A DNA stretch of 64,000 bases. Source: Brachypodium distachyon (Eukaryota; Streptophyta; Magnoliopsida; Poales; Poaceae). The notes beneath the pieces are model-generated. The model made no database searches. It was given only the letters and a program-made list of their open reading frames with translations, and was not told the DNA's origin. The position numbers and the translations under genes are program-made. The stretch spans positions 15,924,501 through 15,988,500 of the forward strand of contig NC_016132.3 of the NCBI RefSeq assembly GCF_000005505.3. Direction: 5' to 3'. Below, piece after piece: positions 43,535-58,567 of this stretch. Each line of letters starts with the position of its first letter. Positions within the stretch are counted from its first letter, which is position 1.

Positions 43535-43945
43535 TTTCGCTAAATTAATGTTGGTTCTTCGATTTGGAGCTCCAGGAAATCGACTAGAACCCTTTACAAC
43601 TCGGAAATCGACATGGGCACGATTTGGTTTCAGTTTATCGGAGTAGTTCGATTTGAGCCCGATATTCTGTCCGGACCGGATCCCTTTGTGACGCAAACTA
43701 CCCACGGCCCAGCTGTAAAGGCAGCGGCCCAATTCTGCATCATATATAGAGTTCTGCCTCGCCTCGGCCCAGTAAAGAGTGAAGGGTGAGTTGCTTGTTC
43801 TCTTTTTCTTTTTCTTTACCACAGAATGAATAGTGAGCTACTCTTGTAAAAAACGAAATTGCGCTCTGAACCAACCGCAGCCATTTTAGTGTCCACAGGG
43901 AGAGACTGAAATAATTAATAACTTTACCTAGGAGAAGTTTCACGC
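43535..43945. repeat. Diverged duplicate, partner at about 45503-45800
   Basis: The region upstream of the acidic-protein gene shares ordered blocks with 45503-45800: TTTCGCTAAATTAATGTTGG, CGACATGGGC, GAGTTCTGCCTCG, ACAGAATGAA followed by AGTAAGCTACTC or AGTGAGCTACTC, and AGCCATTTTAGTGTCCACAG. Indels separate the blocks. It looks like an old tandem duplication of the promoter region whose second gene copy has been lost. Confidence 0.75.
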
Positions 43946-44523
43946 CCAGAGCTAGCGGTAACAAAGAAAGGTGATAACTCTCTTATAAAAGATAAAACAA
44001 GAATAGAAAGACATTAACGGTTATTTATTGAGGGGTTTTACGGTACAATTTACTAATTTCACGGGCAAGTAGTAATTGTGAGGGCATTTTGGGTATCTGT
44101 CTTCCGAAAGTTTTAATTTTAATCTCGTCATGTTACTAGTCCAGGTTAGGCAAAGGTCGTCACTTGCTCGCCACTCCGTACTGCACCTCCGACGGCGCCG
44201 CCCATGCTCGCCAGTATCCCTTGCCCTCCCGTCAGGCCGTCACCGCCTTCCACACCGGAGACAACATACCTTGCCTAAGCCATCCCTTTTCCCTCCATCA
44301 TCTCCCTCCTCCCCACATCAGGCATTCAGTCTTGCCGATCTCGTCGTCTCTGCATAGCGGCTGCCGGCGACAACGACCCACCTATGACTTCCCCTTCCGT
44401 CCCCCCATCTCGATCCCTCCTCTCTCTCTATATCAGGTGTCAGCAGGTTGTGATCCTCTTCAGGCAGATGCGTGTGTTAGGGTGATGCTTCTGCTAGGAT
44501 TAACATGCCAAAAAGTATGCTTA
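43946..44523. other. Intergenic
   Basis: No gene recognised. Pyrimidine-rich frames at 44130-44535 (Ser/Pro/His-rich on the plus strand) look compositional. A short open stretch could be a decayed first exon. Confidence 0.35.
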
Positions 44524-44841
44524 CAGCCCGTTTGATAACCATTGTTTCATTTCATTTGATAGAAATGCAATGAAATCCATGTTTTGATAGGATTTCATTT
44601 GGACGAATTTGAATTTCTTGTTTAAAAATCATGTTTAGCTACCACATGAATTTGTAGAGTAAGAGACAATTTCAGAGAAATAATAGCTTTTGGAGAGAAA
44701 TTGGGGCTACTTATAGTACAATTTCATGAAATTTGAGATTGAATTCATGTGGCCAATTCTGCGCCAACCAAACAAGTTCGTTTCTGGAATTCAAAATGAA
44801 TCCAGAATTCTAGTCCCAAATGATGGGTGCCAAACGGGCTG
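44524..44841. mobile_element. Tourist-like (PIF/Harbinger) MITE, 318 bp, TTA target duplication
   Basis: The left end CAGCCCGTTTGATAACC and right end GGTGCCAAACGGGCTG are inverted repeats, directly flanked by TTA at 44521-44523 and 44842-44844. The interior is AT-rich with further inverted symmetry (GAATTTGAATTTC and GGAATTCAAAAT). The length, TTA duplication and lack of coding frames fit Tourist. Confidence 0.9.
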
Positions 44842-46348
44842 TTAATGGAATTCTGAAACGTACAGGCAGTGATCCACGAGAAACTTTTACAAGATCAGTT
44901 GAAGCAATTTCCTTTTTGTAATCTCTGTTTTGGAGGATGCAAGGAACTGTTGATATGTCCTTCCCTGCACGCTGTTCCTCATCCTCGCATGTTACGGCAG
45001 CACCTGGAGCTCGCCGAGCTTATTGCCTTATAGCACGAGTGGCAAACTGGCAATCAAGGCAGCCGCACCTTTCGATCATCTCACATCGTTGATGCCCCAC
45101 TACTTCCGCACTGTTGCTTGCCGCCACCTGCCGCTCCTCTCTTCCCAGAGCCAGCGCAGGAGGGAAGAGGCAATGGCCGGCGACCTAGGATCGGCACCCT
45201 GCCGGAGGCGTGCAGTGCTGAGGAGAGAGAGATCGAGGAGAAAGGATAGAAAGTGGGGTATGCATTACAATTTCTCAACACTCTCACTCAATGAATACTT
45301 GCCCGCCAAATTATCTATTTTGATGCCGTCCTTGGGATTTTCTTAGATCTACCATTCCGTCCTTTCTTAATTATGTTCTTGATGCATAGATCTCTTTTCA
45401 ACCTCATTGCATCCTCCCGGCTCAGTTTTCTTCTTTGTCATTCTCCAAACTTGCCACTTTGCGGCGCAGGCGGAGGAGAGGAACAAACATGTCTCTCTAT
45501 GCCGGATTTCGCTAAATTAATGTTGGTGTTTGTTGGTTCTTTGATCTGGAGCGACCAGGCATAAAGAAGCCTAGCTGAGGTACAGGTCGAACCCCTTAGA
45601 ATTCAGAAAGCGACATGGGCTCGATTTGAGTTCTGCCTCGGCCCAACAAAGAGGGGATGGTGAGTTGTTTTTTCTGTTTTACAACAGAATGAACAGTAAG
45701 CTACTCTAGTAAAAAAGGAACCAAACCAACCCCAGCCATTTTAGTGTCCACAGATAGAGATCAAAGTAATTAACAACTTTACCTAAGAGAGAAACGATAG
45801 AAGTTATTTCCTTGACACGATTCTCTAGGATGAATGTGGCAGACTTGAAGAAACCATTGTAGAGAAAAAAAATTGCATTAATTTCAAAGCTATGCGGTTG
45901 TGATTAGGCCGTGATTAACTGTCGCTTAGCGTTGTTACAGTTGTTTTGTTCACCAACTCTGGATACAGAAGTACTGCTGCTATTTTTTTTCTTTTTTTTT
46001 TGAGCAATTTTTTTTCTTTTTTTTGAGAAACACAGAAGTAGTGCTGCTATACATGAGGCCCTGATCCGAAGCCCGTTTTGGGGCCCAAAACTGGAGAGTA
46101 TTAAATGGGCCTGAAAATATTTCGGGAAAAGGAAGAGAGGGCGACCAAGCCGCCGGCGACGGGATTCTTCCATCCCGAGCTCCAGTGGCGGCATCGTCGA
46201 CTCACCTCTTCTCCCCTCCGCCCTCCTCGCTACCAGCCCTCCTCCACTCTGCCCCCTCGCCGCTGCGAGTCCTAGATCCGCCGTTGCAATCCACCGCCGG
46301 TCATTCTCGACGCGCGATTCGCCTCAACAATCCCCAAACCGTTCCAAG
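44842..46348. other. Intergenic up to HtrA-like gene B
   Basis: It includes the second half of the promoter-region duplication (45503-45800), T- and A-rich runs at about 45985-46025, and from about 46200 the GC-rich leader of HtrA-like copy B, homologous to 24247-24390. A plus-strand frame at 45023-45346 is not convincing. Confidence 0.45.
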
Positions 46349-49300
46349 ATGCCGAAGGCCGGCAGGCGGCGCACGAGGGGGGATCCGGGGACGGAGAGGG
46401 AGAGGGAAGCGAAGGAGAAGAAGAACAGAAACCTGGCAGAGGATCGGACGGTGATGTTCGCGGCCTTTGAGAGTGAAGAAAAAACCCAATCCGAAGCAAA
46501 ATTAGGTACTCCGCAGTCCGTACCCAATCTCCACATAATTTTCCTCCTCATCACGACATGAGTAGTGTTGTTGTTCCTTTTTTTCTGTATGTAGATCGTG
46601 TGTACGACGATGTGGTCGAGTCCTCGACGGAGGAATCGTCCTCCGATCCACCCAGCCCTCTGCTCCACAAGCCCTACATCCCCGACGAGCTAGCTGACAG
46701 GGCGGACATACGTGCCGCCTTCCAGAATGCCGAGGCCGAATACCAAGCAGACAGGAGTCGGTTCCCCTCCCTCTAGCTTGATCCCTCCCCTCCTGTCGTT
46801 ATCATCATTGTTGCTAAGACACTAGCATAGCTAATTTCATATATGCAGATCGTCGGTCTGATCTCTTCACCTTGGATCGCTACTCTACTCGTTCCTGCCT
46901 GACCAAGGACCGACGCCTTCTTCACATCCGTGACTCTGCAAAGGATGCCGTGCTTCTTGCCGCCAGCTCCGTCATCAGCCTCTCGTCCTATCTCGGTATG
47001 AACATATGTAACTGAACATATAATTTTAATGTTTTCTAGCACATCTGCCGATCTGGTGTTGTGACTTCCGGATGGCTTTCATTGCAGACGATGAGCCGCT
47101 GAATAGGTGCTGTGGTTTGTGGATTCAGCGGGACGACGAGAAGAAAACCGCCCTTGTTTTGACGTCCGCGCATCTGATTCGCGCAAATCGCACAACGGAT
47201 CCCAAGAAGCTGAACAAGTGGTTGTTCGAGTGGACAGGCAAATATCATCGTGATGCTACCGTGAGCTTCTTAACATTAATTCAGTATCGTATTATCTATC
47301 TTCTTCTTCATGCACTAGTCTTTGTTTATTTATTTCTTTGTTTCGGGTGTGTTTGAGAGGGCTCTACTCCAGCTAAACTCCACTTCACCTTTAAACATCA
47401 CTTCATTTTCACTCCGCTTCACCTCTAAGCCTGTTTGGTACAGCTCCACTTCACAGCTTCACCACTGAAGCAGGTGAAGTTGTCCCAAACACCCTAAATT
47501 TCACATGTTAAGTGAAGTGGACCAGTATACCCCTCTAGTTCATCTTACTGGAGTCAAGAAATAGATGCTTCACCTGCTCCACTTCACTTAAAGTTGAGAC
47601 AAATTACCCACGAATGCCATTAGTTAACACAAACCGTTATCCTCGAGCCCCAGCCCCCGACTCTTCGCGTCTCCCTCGTATCGACAGAGACAGAGAATCC
47701 CCATGGCGGCTCATCTCCAACACCTAGCCCGTCACGCAACATCTCCGGCGAGCCTGCCCTTAATCTCCTGCGAGCCAACTCCTGATGCTCTGCCGCGCGA
47801 ATTCATCGCCGTCTGCTACTCCTGACTTCTACTACTCGCTGACCTCGCAGGACCTTGTCGCCGGGCGCCGGTTAAGCAAGGACTTCTTCTCTGTGATTCC
47901 TTTTCGCCGTCGATTGCTCCTAGAACCAGAAGGCAGCAGGCTTTTTTCTCCGTTTTGTTTAGATCTGCGATTGTGTTCATAGCTGGGTTATCAAAATTGC
48001 GGGTTCATTTTCTAAAGCAAACAAGTCGTCTCTTAGATGTATCTACACAACACGTGAAACACAAAATAGAAGTACGTGCAAATAATCGATCAGCAGCCGC
48101 TGTATTAGTCGGCCACGTTCATCAATTCGTAAATACTTGGGTGATCGAACCAACAGCCGCAAAAAAAATACAACAAAGAAAGAGAATGGCAGTCTGGAGC
48201 TGGTTGGTCCAAACACATTTATCAGGTGGAGTGGAGCTGAGTGGAGTGGATTTAGAGGTGAAGTGAAGTTTATGTGGAGTCAAGCCCTGCCAAACATGCT
48301 CTAAACTCCACTTCATTTTCACTCCACTCCACCAACTAAATGTGTTAGGTGGAGTCAAGCCCTCCCAAACATGCTCTAAACTCCACTTCATTTTCACTCC
48401 ACTTCACCAACTAAATGTGTTTGGCTCTCAAGCTAGCTCCAGATTCATGATGGCATTAACCGTACGGGAACAGATCTGTTCTTCCACACTCAAATCAATC
48501 AAGCTAATCAACCAAGGACGTCTCAATCAATCAACCGTGAAACCTGCTACCTTTGTTGCTGTGTCGTCTCAGTGGAGAAAAGGGTGGCTGAGGCGGCAAC
48601 GTCCTGCTGAACTGCAGAGAGCGGCAGCATCAGCGAGTTCTACTGGATGCGGTTGCGGCAGACTTGCGACGGGGCATAGGCCTGTAAGCTCTCCCTGAGT
48701 TTTGCTGGAGGACCACGACGATATCTGCTTCAGTAGGGGCGGAGGTGGCGCCTTGGTCCTGCTGGTATAGGGGCCGTCGCCGGCGCCTTGATCCTGCTGG
48801 TGCAGGGGACCTGGCTCCTTGGGGGTTGTGGAGGTGGGGGGCGGGCCTCGCCGGAGATAGAGCACCGGCTCACTGGAGGATGAGCATGCCTCGCCTACGG
48901 CCGGGCGCGCCGCTACGGGGAGACAGGAGGAAGAGGAGTCAAGTACGAGAGGAAGAGGAGGAGTAGGCGAGGTTCTGTTCGTGTAGATAACGGTTCGGGG
49001 TTAATGAGTGGCATTGGTGGGCAAATTACCCCAGTTTCAGGTGAAGTGAAGCAGGTTAAAAACTTCTTTCTTGACTCTAGTGAAATGAACTAGAGGGTTT
49101 AAAAAAAACTAAAAAGTTGTACTGTTCTACTTCACATAACATATGGAGTTTGGAGTGTTTGGGACAATTTCACATGTGTATGCTACACAGGTAAAGTTGT
49201 GAAGTGGAGTAGTCCCAAACAGACTCTTCATCTCAAAATTTAATCATTCAATTTTCATAGAAGACTTGATTCGGTGCGGCGTTCGTTTTTTCTGATAGTT

Positions 49301-51331
49301 AATCTCTTGAAAATGGTTTTGCCAAATACTATGAATTTTTTCTCGGAATCATAGTGTCATAATTTTTGTGGTTGTCTTTCCAGGTCATTGTTCACTTTCT
49401 GGACGGCACAACTGCATTAGCCAGTCTCATCTACCTCCAGGAGCACTACGAATTTGCTCTTTACGAGGTTGTAGTGGACAAACCAGTTCAACTGTCCATT
49501 TTTAATGACAATGTGCATTCTGGTCAAGATGTTCTGCGACTTGGAAGAGATGAATGTTTTGATCTAAGCATAACCCATGGTAGGGTGGATTATAGGATTC
49601 CGTCCAGTTATGAGAGATGCCACTACATGTATTTTATCCACGATGGACCAGATGTATGTACTATTATACTATTTAATTCTAACTTTATGTTTTGTCTTTC
49701 GATGTTAATATCTTGTTAGTATAAATTATAATGTTTGTTATTGTCACTATGTTGTAGTTAGTTCATGATGATGGAGGCCCTGTCATTGACTTAGAAGGCA
49801 AGGTTGTGGGAATGGTTCACAATCAATCCGTAGAGTCCTTTTTACCTTCTTCTATATTGCACAAGTGCTTGGATTTGTGGAGGAAGTTGAAGTACGATCT
49901 TTATTCTCAATTCATTTTTTACTGCTTTTGATTACACTAACACATTCTCTTATATATTTTACCTCATTCCTTGCAATTGAGCAACTACAAATTTATGTTT
50001 ACATTGTGATTGCTTAGCAATTGTTATGTTTGAATGAATTGCTAAATTGTGATTAAGAAGAATCATTACGTGAGACCTAGGTGCTACAAAATGTGTGTAA
50101 GATTATAGAGAAAATGTGTGTTGGTCACCTTATCGAACTCTCCATGTTTTCCAAACTATTCCTATCCAGTGTATAGGAACTAAATTTGGTGTAAATATTC
50201 AGTTTTGCTATTTAACTTGGTGATCTATTTGTCTGGCTTAATCCTCTTTTGAGCACGTTGTGAACTAATGTCTTGTTATGGTATTAATTCTATAATAATG
50301 TTACTGCCTACGTTTTGTGCGATACTCATTTGATATTGATTCTAATAAAACAAGTTGTTTTATTTTAACATAAGTCTAAAACGCAGTCTTAGAGATTATA
50401 TTTTGTGTAGGTGCGTCCCTCGTGCCCACCTTGGAATGACCTTTATTTCCATCAAGCTTCTAGATCCTATTTGCATTGAGAGGATGAGGCGTCAGCATAA
50501 CATTCAGTCTGGTCTTATTGTTGAAAAGGTAATGATTAACATTATTTATTTTCACATTGTTATTAATTAGTTTTCACTATAAAAATCCTCATATGCATAT
50601 TATGGTTTAATCATGATCAATTAAACATTAGGTGTCAAAAGAATCGAATGCTGAGAAACTTGGAGTCCGCGGGGGTGATATTATTGAACTTTTCAACGGA
50701 GAGTATATTTCTAATACAATTGAGGTAGGTAGTAAATTGGAAAAGGAGTATCTATAGAATGGAGAGTATATTCCTACTACACTTTATGCTCTTGGCTTTT
50801 GTAACTTGTCAGTTGGAAAAGATGTTGCTGGACATAGGCGAGGACCATTTTCATCAAGCAAAAGTCTTAGATGCCGAAGTAGATATTCGAGTATGTTACT
50901 ATTATGTTTTAACTATGGATTACTTAAATTTATGTCCACCATAGCACTTTGAAATAATAATTGTTGACTTTACAGATTCAAATATTTCGTGCCACAAAAC
51001 TTTGCCGAAGAGCTAGAAACTTGAATGTAATTGTATCGGACTGTGGAGAAGACATCATAAAAGGTAAACATCTTTTTTAACGTAGTAGTTAATTTCTTGT
51101 TGTGAATCTAAGTTATTGTATTTCCCTCTTGTGTAGATTCAATCTGTCTTGTTCACCAATTTCCATGAGCCTTTATTATATATTTTTATAATTTCTTTAA
51201 TTCCGCCCCTTGCTTCATTGCATGTATAAATAGAATACAATAATCAACCAATATATGTGGTGTATTTAATCGAACATGATGTTTTTATTTCTGTAGGCAC
51301 TTACCCGATCAATGTTGGCCTTCGGAGATGA
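46349..51331 (+). CDS. HtrA/trypsin-like pseudoprotease with PDZ domain, copy B
   Basis: Eleven exons matching copy A: 46349-46505, 46595-46756, 46849-46995, 47088-47260, 49384-49653, 49758-49891, 50411-50528, 50632-50724, 50813-50890, 50976-51063 and 51297-51331. They give about 484 residues with no internal stop. Exon 1 has a longer Lys/Glu-rich N-terminus than copy A. TSAHLIR retains the catalytic-type His (about 181), but the Asp position is Glu (about 233) and the Ser position is Asp in HDDGGP (about 305), so protease activity is not expected. The PDZ-like part is kept, with GVRGGD where copy A has GIRRGD. The last exon ends INVGLRR and a stop, shorter than copy A. Both copies share the same lost residues, so inactivity predates duplication and an open frame has been retained since. 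Confidence 0.82.
47423..49227. mobile_element. Long-TIR transposon in HtrA-like intron 4, copy B
   Basis: The left arm (about 47423-47625, starting GCCTGTTTGGTACAGCTCCA) is the inverted counterpart of the right arm (about 49035-49227, ending CCCAAACAGACTC), with shared words CTCTAGTTCAT, GGAGTCAAGAAA and TGTCCCAAACA. The interior includes sequence also present in copy A's intron and a two-unit tandem repeat at about 48275-48420 built on CAAACATGCTCTAAACTCCA. No transposase was recognised, so it is non-autonomous. It makes this intron about 2.1 kb. Confidence 0.7.
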
Positions 51332-52039
51332 TTCAATTAAAAAATACATTTTGATCAACTGATTCTTTCATGGAGCCAATGGAATTAGCCCGATTCAAAT
51401 TATAGACACAAGTTCCGTAGATAATTTTTGTGTATCATCAAACAAGAACTTCAAATTATGATGCGTTTTAAAATGTAATTCATGGAGCGTACAAGAAACA
51501 TAGCTTAGAGCAGAACCTGGCTACTTATATATTTTGTGTTTTGTGAGACTCGCATCCTTTACGCTGTGGATGATGAATTGAGTTTGGTAACTATGCTAGA
51601 GTGAAATGTTCGGCACAAGATTGATATATTTAACATTGACAATTCCCATTATATGTATGTGCAACAAACATATAAGTTGTAGCTTGTTGCGCAGGGTAAA
51701 AGCGAATAAGAATGGTCATCATGTAGCAATGTATATTATCCTAAAGTGGGGGAAATACCCGAGTGTGCTCGGATGCACTCCACCAGCATAGCAGGCCCAT
51801 CCGCTAATTGGAGATGTGTGTTATGCCTCTACCTTATATCTATATGTGTATATGCAAGTTGTTTGAGTTGTATTTTGTGTATTCTCCTGAAATTGTTGAG
51901 TACTAAGGGCAGCCGCGATGTGCAAAAGAGCCCACCTTAAGGGCTATGTGGCATCCCTTAAGGTTGACTTTATACATTGTGTAGAAAACAAACTTGTCTT
52001 TTAGGCTAGGTGCACCTCAAGCTCATGGGTTGCCCATAA
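51332..52039. other. 3' flank of HtrA-like gene B
   Basis: AT-rich, with no supported coding sequence. Homology to copy A is lost soon after the stop codon. Confidence 0.45.
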
Positions 52040-52415
52040 CACCATGTTTGGCAATATCAGGAAATGGGAATGGGAGTTTAGACGTGGAAATTGATTTTTA
52101 GTCTCAGTCCATCGTTTGGTATGGGATAAGAAATATACGTAGGAATTAACGAGAAAATTTAAATCCCATCTTTGGTTTGAGGGAGTTCACGGGGAATTAG
52201 TTTGGAGAGGATAACATAAGTTGTTGAGCTCTACGAAACAATTCCCTCTCAATTCTCACCTCCCCCATGTTAATAAAATGGTAGGAGTTGGCCTCTCAAG
52301 TCCCATGCCCAATCTCTCTTAACTCCCACTCCCTCCAACCAAACAAATGATTTTAATGTCATGTACCCCTCAACTCCCATTCCCTATCTCTAACTCCCTC
52401 CAGCCAAACGAGACA
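52040..52415. mobile_element. Tourist-like MITE, 376 bp, TAA target duplication
   Basis: The left end CACCATGTTTGGCAATATC and right end CCAGCCAAACGAGACA are imperfect inverted repeats. TAA flanks both ends (52037-52039 and 52416-52418). Subterminal GGGAATGGGAGTT is mirrored by AACTCCCATTCCC near the right end. Confidence 0.75.
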
Positions 52416-52718
52416 TAAGGAATAGAAAAATGATTTCCCCTCTACCCTCTAGACAAGCGGAGCTAAAGATATAAAAACAAAAACGAGTAATTGGGAAAGT
52501 ACAAAAAACCAAAATATGACCAAGATGCTTGTTTGAGGTTGTTTTTCTTTATTGGTGATTCATTCGTCATTGTTGCTTTGAGCTAGATATAAGAGGGGTT
52601 CTCTACAGGTTTGACATGTTTAGAAGGTGTGTTGGTGCCTGAACTCCAACACCAGGAATGCTTTGCACCCCCTTTTTGGTTTGGTGAGGGCGAGGGAGCT
52701 GCGCCGGCGGTCGACGAG

Positions 52719-53703
52719 TGTCGGTGCCCAACAAGATCTCGTACACACAGAGGATTTTACCAAGGTTCGGGCCGCCGAAACGTAATACCCTACATCCTGC
52801 TTGTCTGGATTCTTTCTTGATGGAAGTGGCACATGGTCCTAGGGGCGCTCTCTTACTCCTGGGGGCCCCAACCAACAGAGAACAACTATCCTCTTTCCTA
52901 TCTACCCAAGCTAGGAAACTCATCTCCATCTCCCTTTGTTCCGAGCTGAGATTCCTAACCAGTCTGAAGCTCTCTTCTCTACACTGCCCTTGGTCCTCCT
53001 TTTATACCAAGGGGATACCGCAACTAGGGCTGCTGAAGAAGTACGCTACCCTCACACGTGTCGCGCGCGACGGTCGGTGGTGCAGCCATCGGATCCTTTC
53101 CTCCACACGCCCTCCTTCGCTCTGCATAGATGGGACCGGTCCTGCCGTCCAGTCAGCCTTGACCGGTCGGCGCGGGTCTCGTCTTGTCGATGAACAGTGA
53201 GATTCCTTGTCTGCATGCGCTTGGCATGGCATCTGCTCTCCTGCAAAGCTACTGCTCGGACGCAGATGGGAGGTGCCACGCGTCATCTTCACCCTGCACA
53301 CACGCAACTCTCCTCCCGGGGGCGTGCCCTCAGGAGGGTACGCCCTCAAGAAGGTACATCAAGCCTTCGGGGGCGAGCCCTCGGGAGCAGGTGGTGCCCT
53401 GGGCTTGGCCGCTCCTGCACACAACCCCTAGGGGAGAAGCCCTTGGGGCACAAACCTCTAGCCTCGCCGGGGTTCGACTCCCTCCGGTGTCGCCTGGGCC
53501 CACCCAGCCCCCGGCGGAACTATGCCACGGTGTGGTGCTGTACCAGCGGGTCCTATCTTGTCTCTCCAGCAGTAGTTGGAGGCCAATAGAGGCTCCCCTT
53601 CCCCTGCTGCCGGTCTCTCCCGGGGGTCGTTCTTCCCCCGGGTGCAACAAGGCTGGCCCACGCGGTATCATCCACGGGTACCCCGGGTACCGGGGGTGCG
53701 ACA
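52719..53703. mobile_element. LTR-like segment, possible solo LTR
   Basis: It begins TGTCGGTGCCCAACAAGATC and ends GGGGGTGCGACA, a TG..CA type boundary with complementary ends (TGTCGG and CGACA). The internal text CAGAGGATTTTACCAAGGTT then CGGGCCGCC resembles the LTRs of grass gypsy elements. Frames of up to 200 codons on both strands reflect GC-rich composition. No 5-bp target duplication is evident (ACGAG against AGGTG), and no second LTR or internal domain is present, so the call is tentative. Confidence 0.5.
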
Positions 53704-53936
53704 AGGTGGGACTTAACTTTTATAGTTCACCCGATTCCAGTCAAGTGCATTATGAGCCCCTCTTTTATTATGGTTTCCGTGTGTGATTATCTAAGTTGGA
53801 CATACAATCTTATTAAATTTGGTTTTCTTGTTTCCAATTGGTTCAATTTGGATTTATATATGTTGACTATTCCGGCATGGACACAGTAGGAAAGGTTTCG
53901 AGTCATTCATTGCATTGTGTTAACGCTGTTGATATA

Positions 53937-54048
53937 CTTCCTTCGTCACATATTAAGTGACTCAAATTTGCCCAAATATGAATGTATCTATACCTAAAAG
54001 GTTTTTAGATACATGTAATATTTGACACTTATTATGGGACGGAGGGAG
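53937..54048. mobile_element. Stowaway MITE (112 bp) with TA target duplication
   Basis: The left end CTTCCTTCGTCACATATTAA and right end TTATGGGACGGAGGGAG are inverted repeats with TA on both sides. The internal CAAATTTGCCCAAATATGAA and AGATACATGTAATATTT are shared with the element at 36858. Confidence 0.88.
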
Positions 54049-55059
54049 TATATATTTTTCATTTTGTTGATATCTATTCCCAAAGTATTGTTATGCTCCT
54101 TGGTGTAAATGCTTCCCCGTAAGTATGATCAACTCAACTAAGAAAAATAAAGATTATGACTAATGTAACGATGATTTGGTTTGATTTATGTATTTGGAGG
54201 ATTGTCTTGTTGTACCGACGAGGAAATATATAAAATGATTAGATTCATCAACTAATGTGGTATGTTAGAGTGATAAGACGATAACAAATGATTGAACTTG
54301 GTTATTCTTGAGGTCAAGGTTTAATTAGTCTCTAATAGTCTAATAGTGCTAGAATATTCATATAATAATATATTTTGAATAAAAATAAGAACGGGCATAA
54401 TGCATTACCTTGTCGTAATCCACGTCCTCAGGTCAAGCACACGCGGCTAAGTAACTAGAGGTTTCTTAGCAAAATACAACACCGGTGCCCTTCCATTCCA
54501 TGCAGCATCGTTGTCACACCCGCGTGAAATCAGCCGTGTGCGTGCCCGCGTGCGACATCTGAAAGCTGCTAATTAGCTTTCTCATCCCATAAAAACCTCA
54601 GGCAAATCCCCGATGCATTCTTCTGCAGCTCGCACCTCGCAACGAGCCAACGAGAAGAGGATTCACAGCGGAGGCAAAGAGGAAAGAGACAGCGTGACGT
54701 GGCATCACCGTGGCGCCCTGCCTCCCTGACGTGGCATCTCTGACGTGCGGGCCCGGGACCTCAGCCTGTCCACGTTGACCCCATCGCATCAGCGATTCGG
54801 CGGTTCCTGACTCCGCCCTTCAGCGCGGATCGACCGGGGACTCCTCTGTTTTCCCCCAAATCTTCTCGTCTTCTTCTTCTACTTCTTCCACCGCTCGTTT
54901 CTCCAGGAACCTTCCAGAAGCTTCTCGAACCGACAGGCCGTGTGGTGCGGGTCTCTATCTCTATCCTACCTCGGGTTCCAATCGCGGTCGATTTGTCTCC
55001 CAGGCGTGATAGCATTCGCTGTTTTTGAGTGGGGCGCAGATCCAGGGTTTCCTCCTGCC
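54049..55059 (+). promoter_or_regulatory. Upstream region of J-protein gene B
   Basis: From about 54440 it matches the copy A promoter (from about 29930). Two conserved parts stand out: GTGACGTGGCATC with CTGACGTG (ACGT-core elements, about 54695-54745) and the heat shock element at 54907-54929. A pyrimidine-rich leader (CTTCTTCTTC) follows, consistent with a 5' untranslated region. Confidence 0.5.
54907..54929 (+). promoter_or_regulatory. Heat shock element upstream of J-protein copy B
   Basis: Five contiguous alternating GAA and TTC units with two-base spacers, identical to the element at 30469-30491. It is about 131-153 bp before the ATG at 55060. Such an array is the classic binding site for heat shock factors. 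Confidence 0.78.
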
Positions 55060-58119
<3,060 letters not shown>

Positions 58120-58485
58120 AGGCTGATGATGATAACTCTTCAACAATTTGTGAACTATTATGAATTCTTCTGTTTGTTTGTAAGATTTTTTGATGTCGCA
58201 GGTTGCTCTGTACACACCTGTGTTTCCTCTTTATTTTCTGTACAAAGGCGAATGGTGAACATGAAACATTGCTGTGATTGGGCCGGCATCCGGCATTCTT
58301 GTTGGCTGTTGCATTTTTTTTTCGTAGGGGATGTTGATGTTGTGTAGCTAGTTACAAATTTGGCCCTTGGCCGAGCCGCCGAGCGCCAATCTATCCGACT
58401 GTTCTTGCACTTGGCCCATATAGGCGAGTGTGAAAGAGGTGTAAACTTTGTAGGTGGGCCGGTGCGAGGAGGTGTAAATTCTATA
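58120..58485. other. 3' region of J-protein gene B
   Basis: Probable 3' untranslated region up to about 58350 (T-rich, GTGTAGCTAG). No separate gene. Confidence 0.45.
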
Positions 58486-58567
58486 CTCCCTCCAACCCAT
58501 ATTGCTTGTGGTAGATTTAGTACAAAGTTGCACTAAATCATCGACAAGTAATATGGATCGGAGGGAG
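58486..58567. mobile_element. Stowaway MITE (82 bp) with TA target duplication
   Basis: The left end CTCCCTCCAACCCATATTGC and right end AGTAATATGGATCGGAGGGAG are inverted repeats flanked by TA. The interior TTTAGTACAAAGTTGCACTA is itself partly palindromic. It is shorter than the other two Stowaways and of a different subfamily. Confidence 0.88.

Noticed and set aside
52603..53786. Several 100-200 codon frames on both strands
   Set aside because: They overlap in all phases of a GC-rich LTR-like segment and show no domain, consistent start context or splice pattern.
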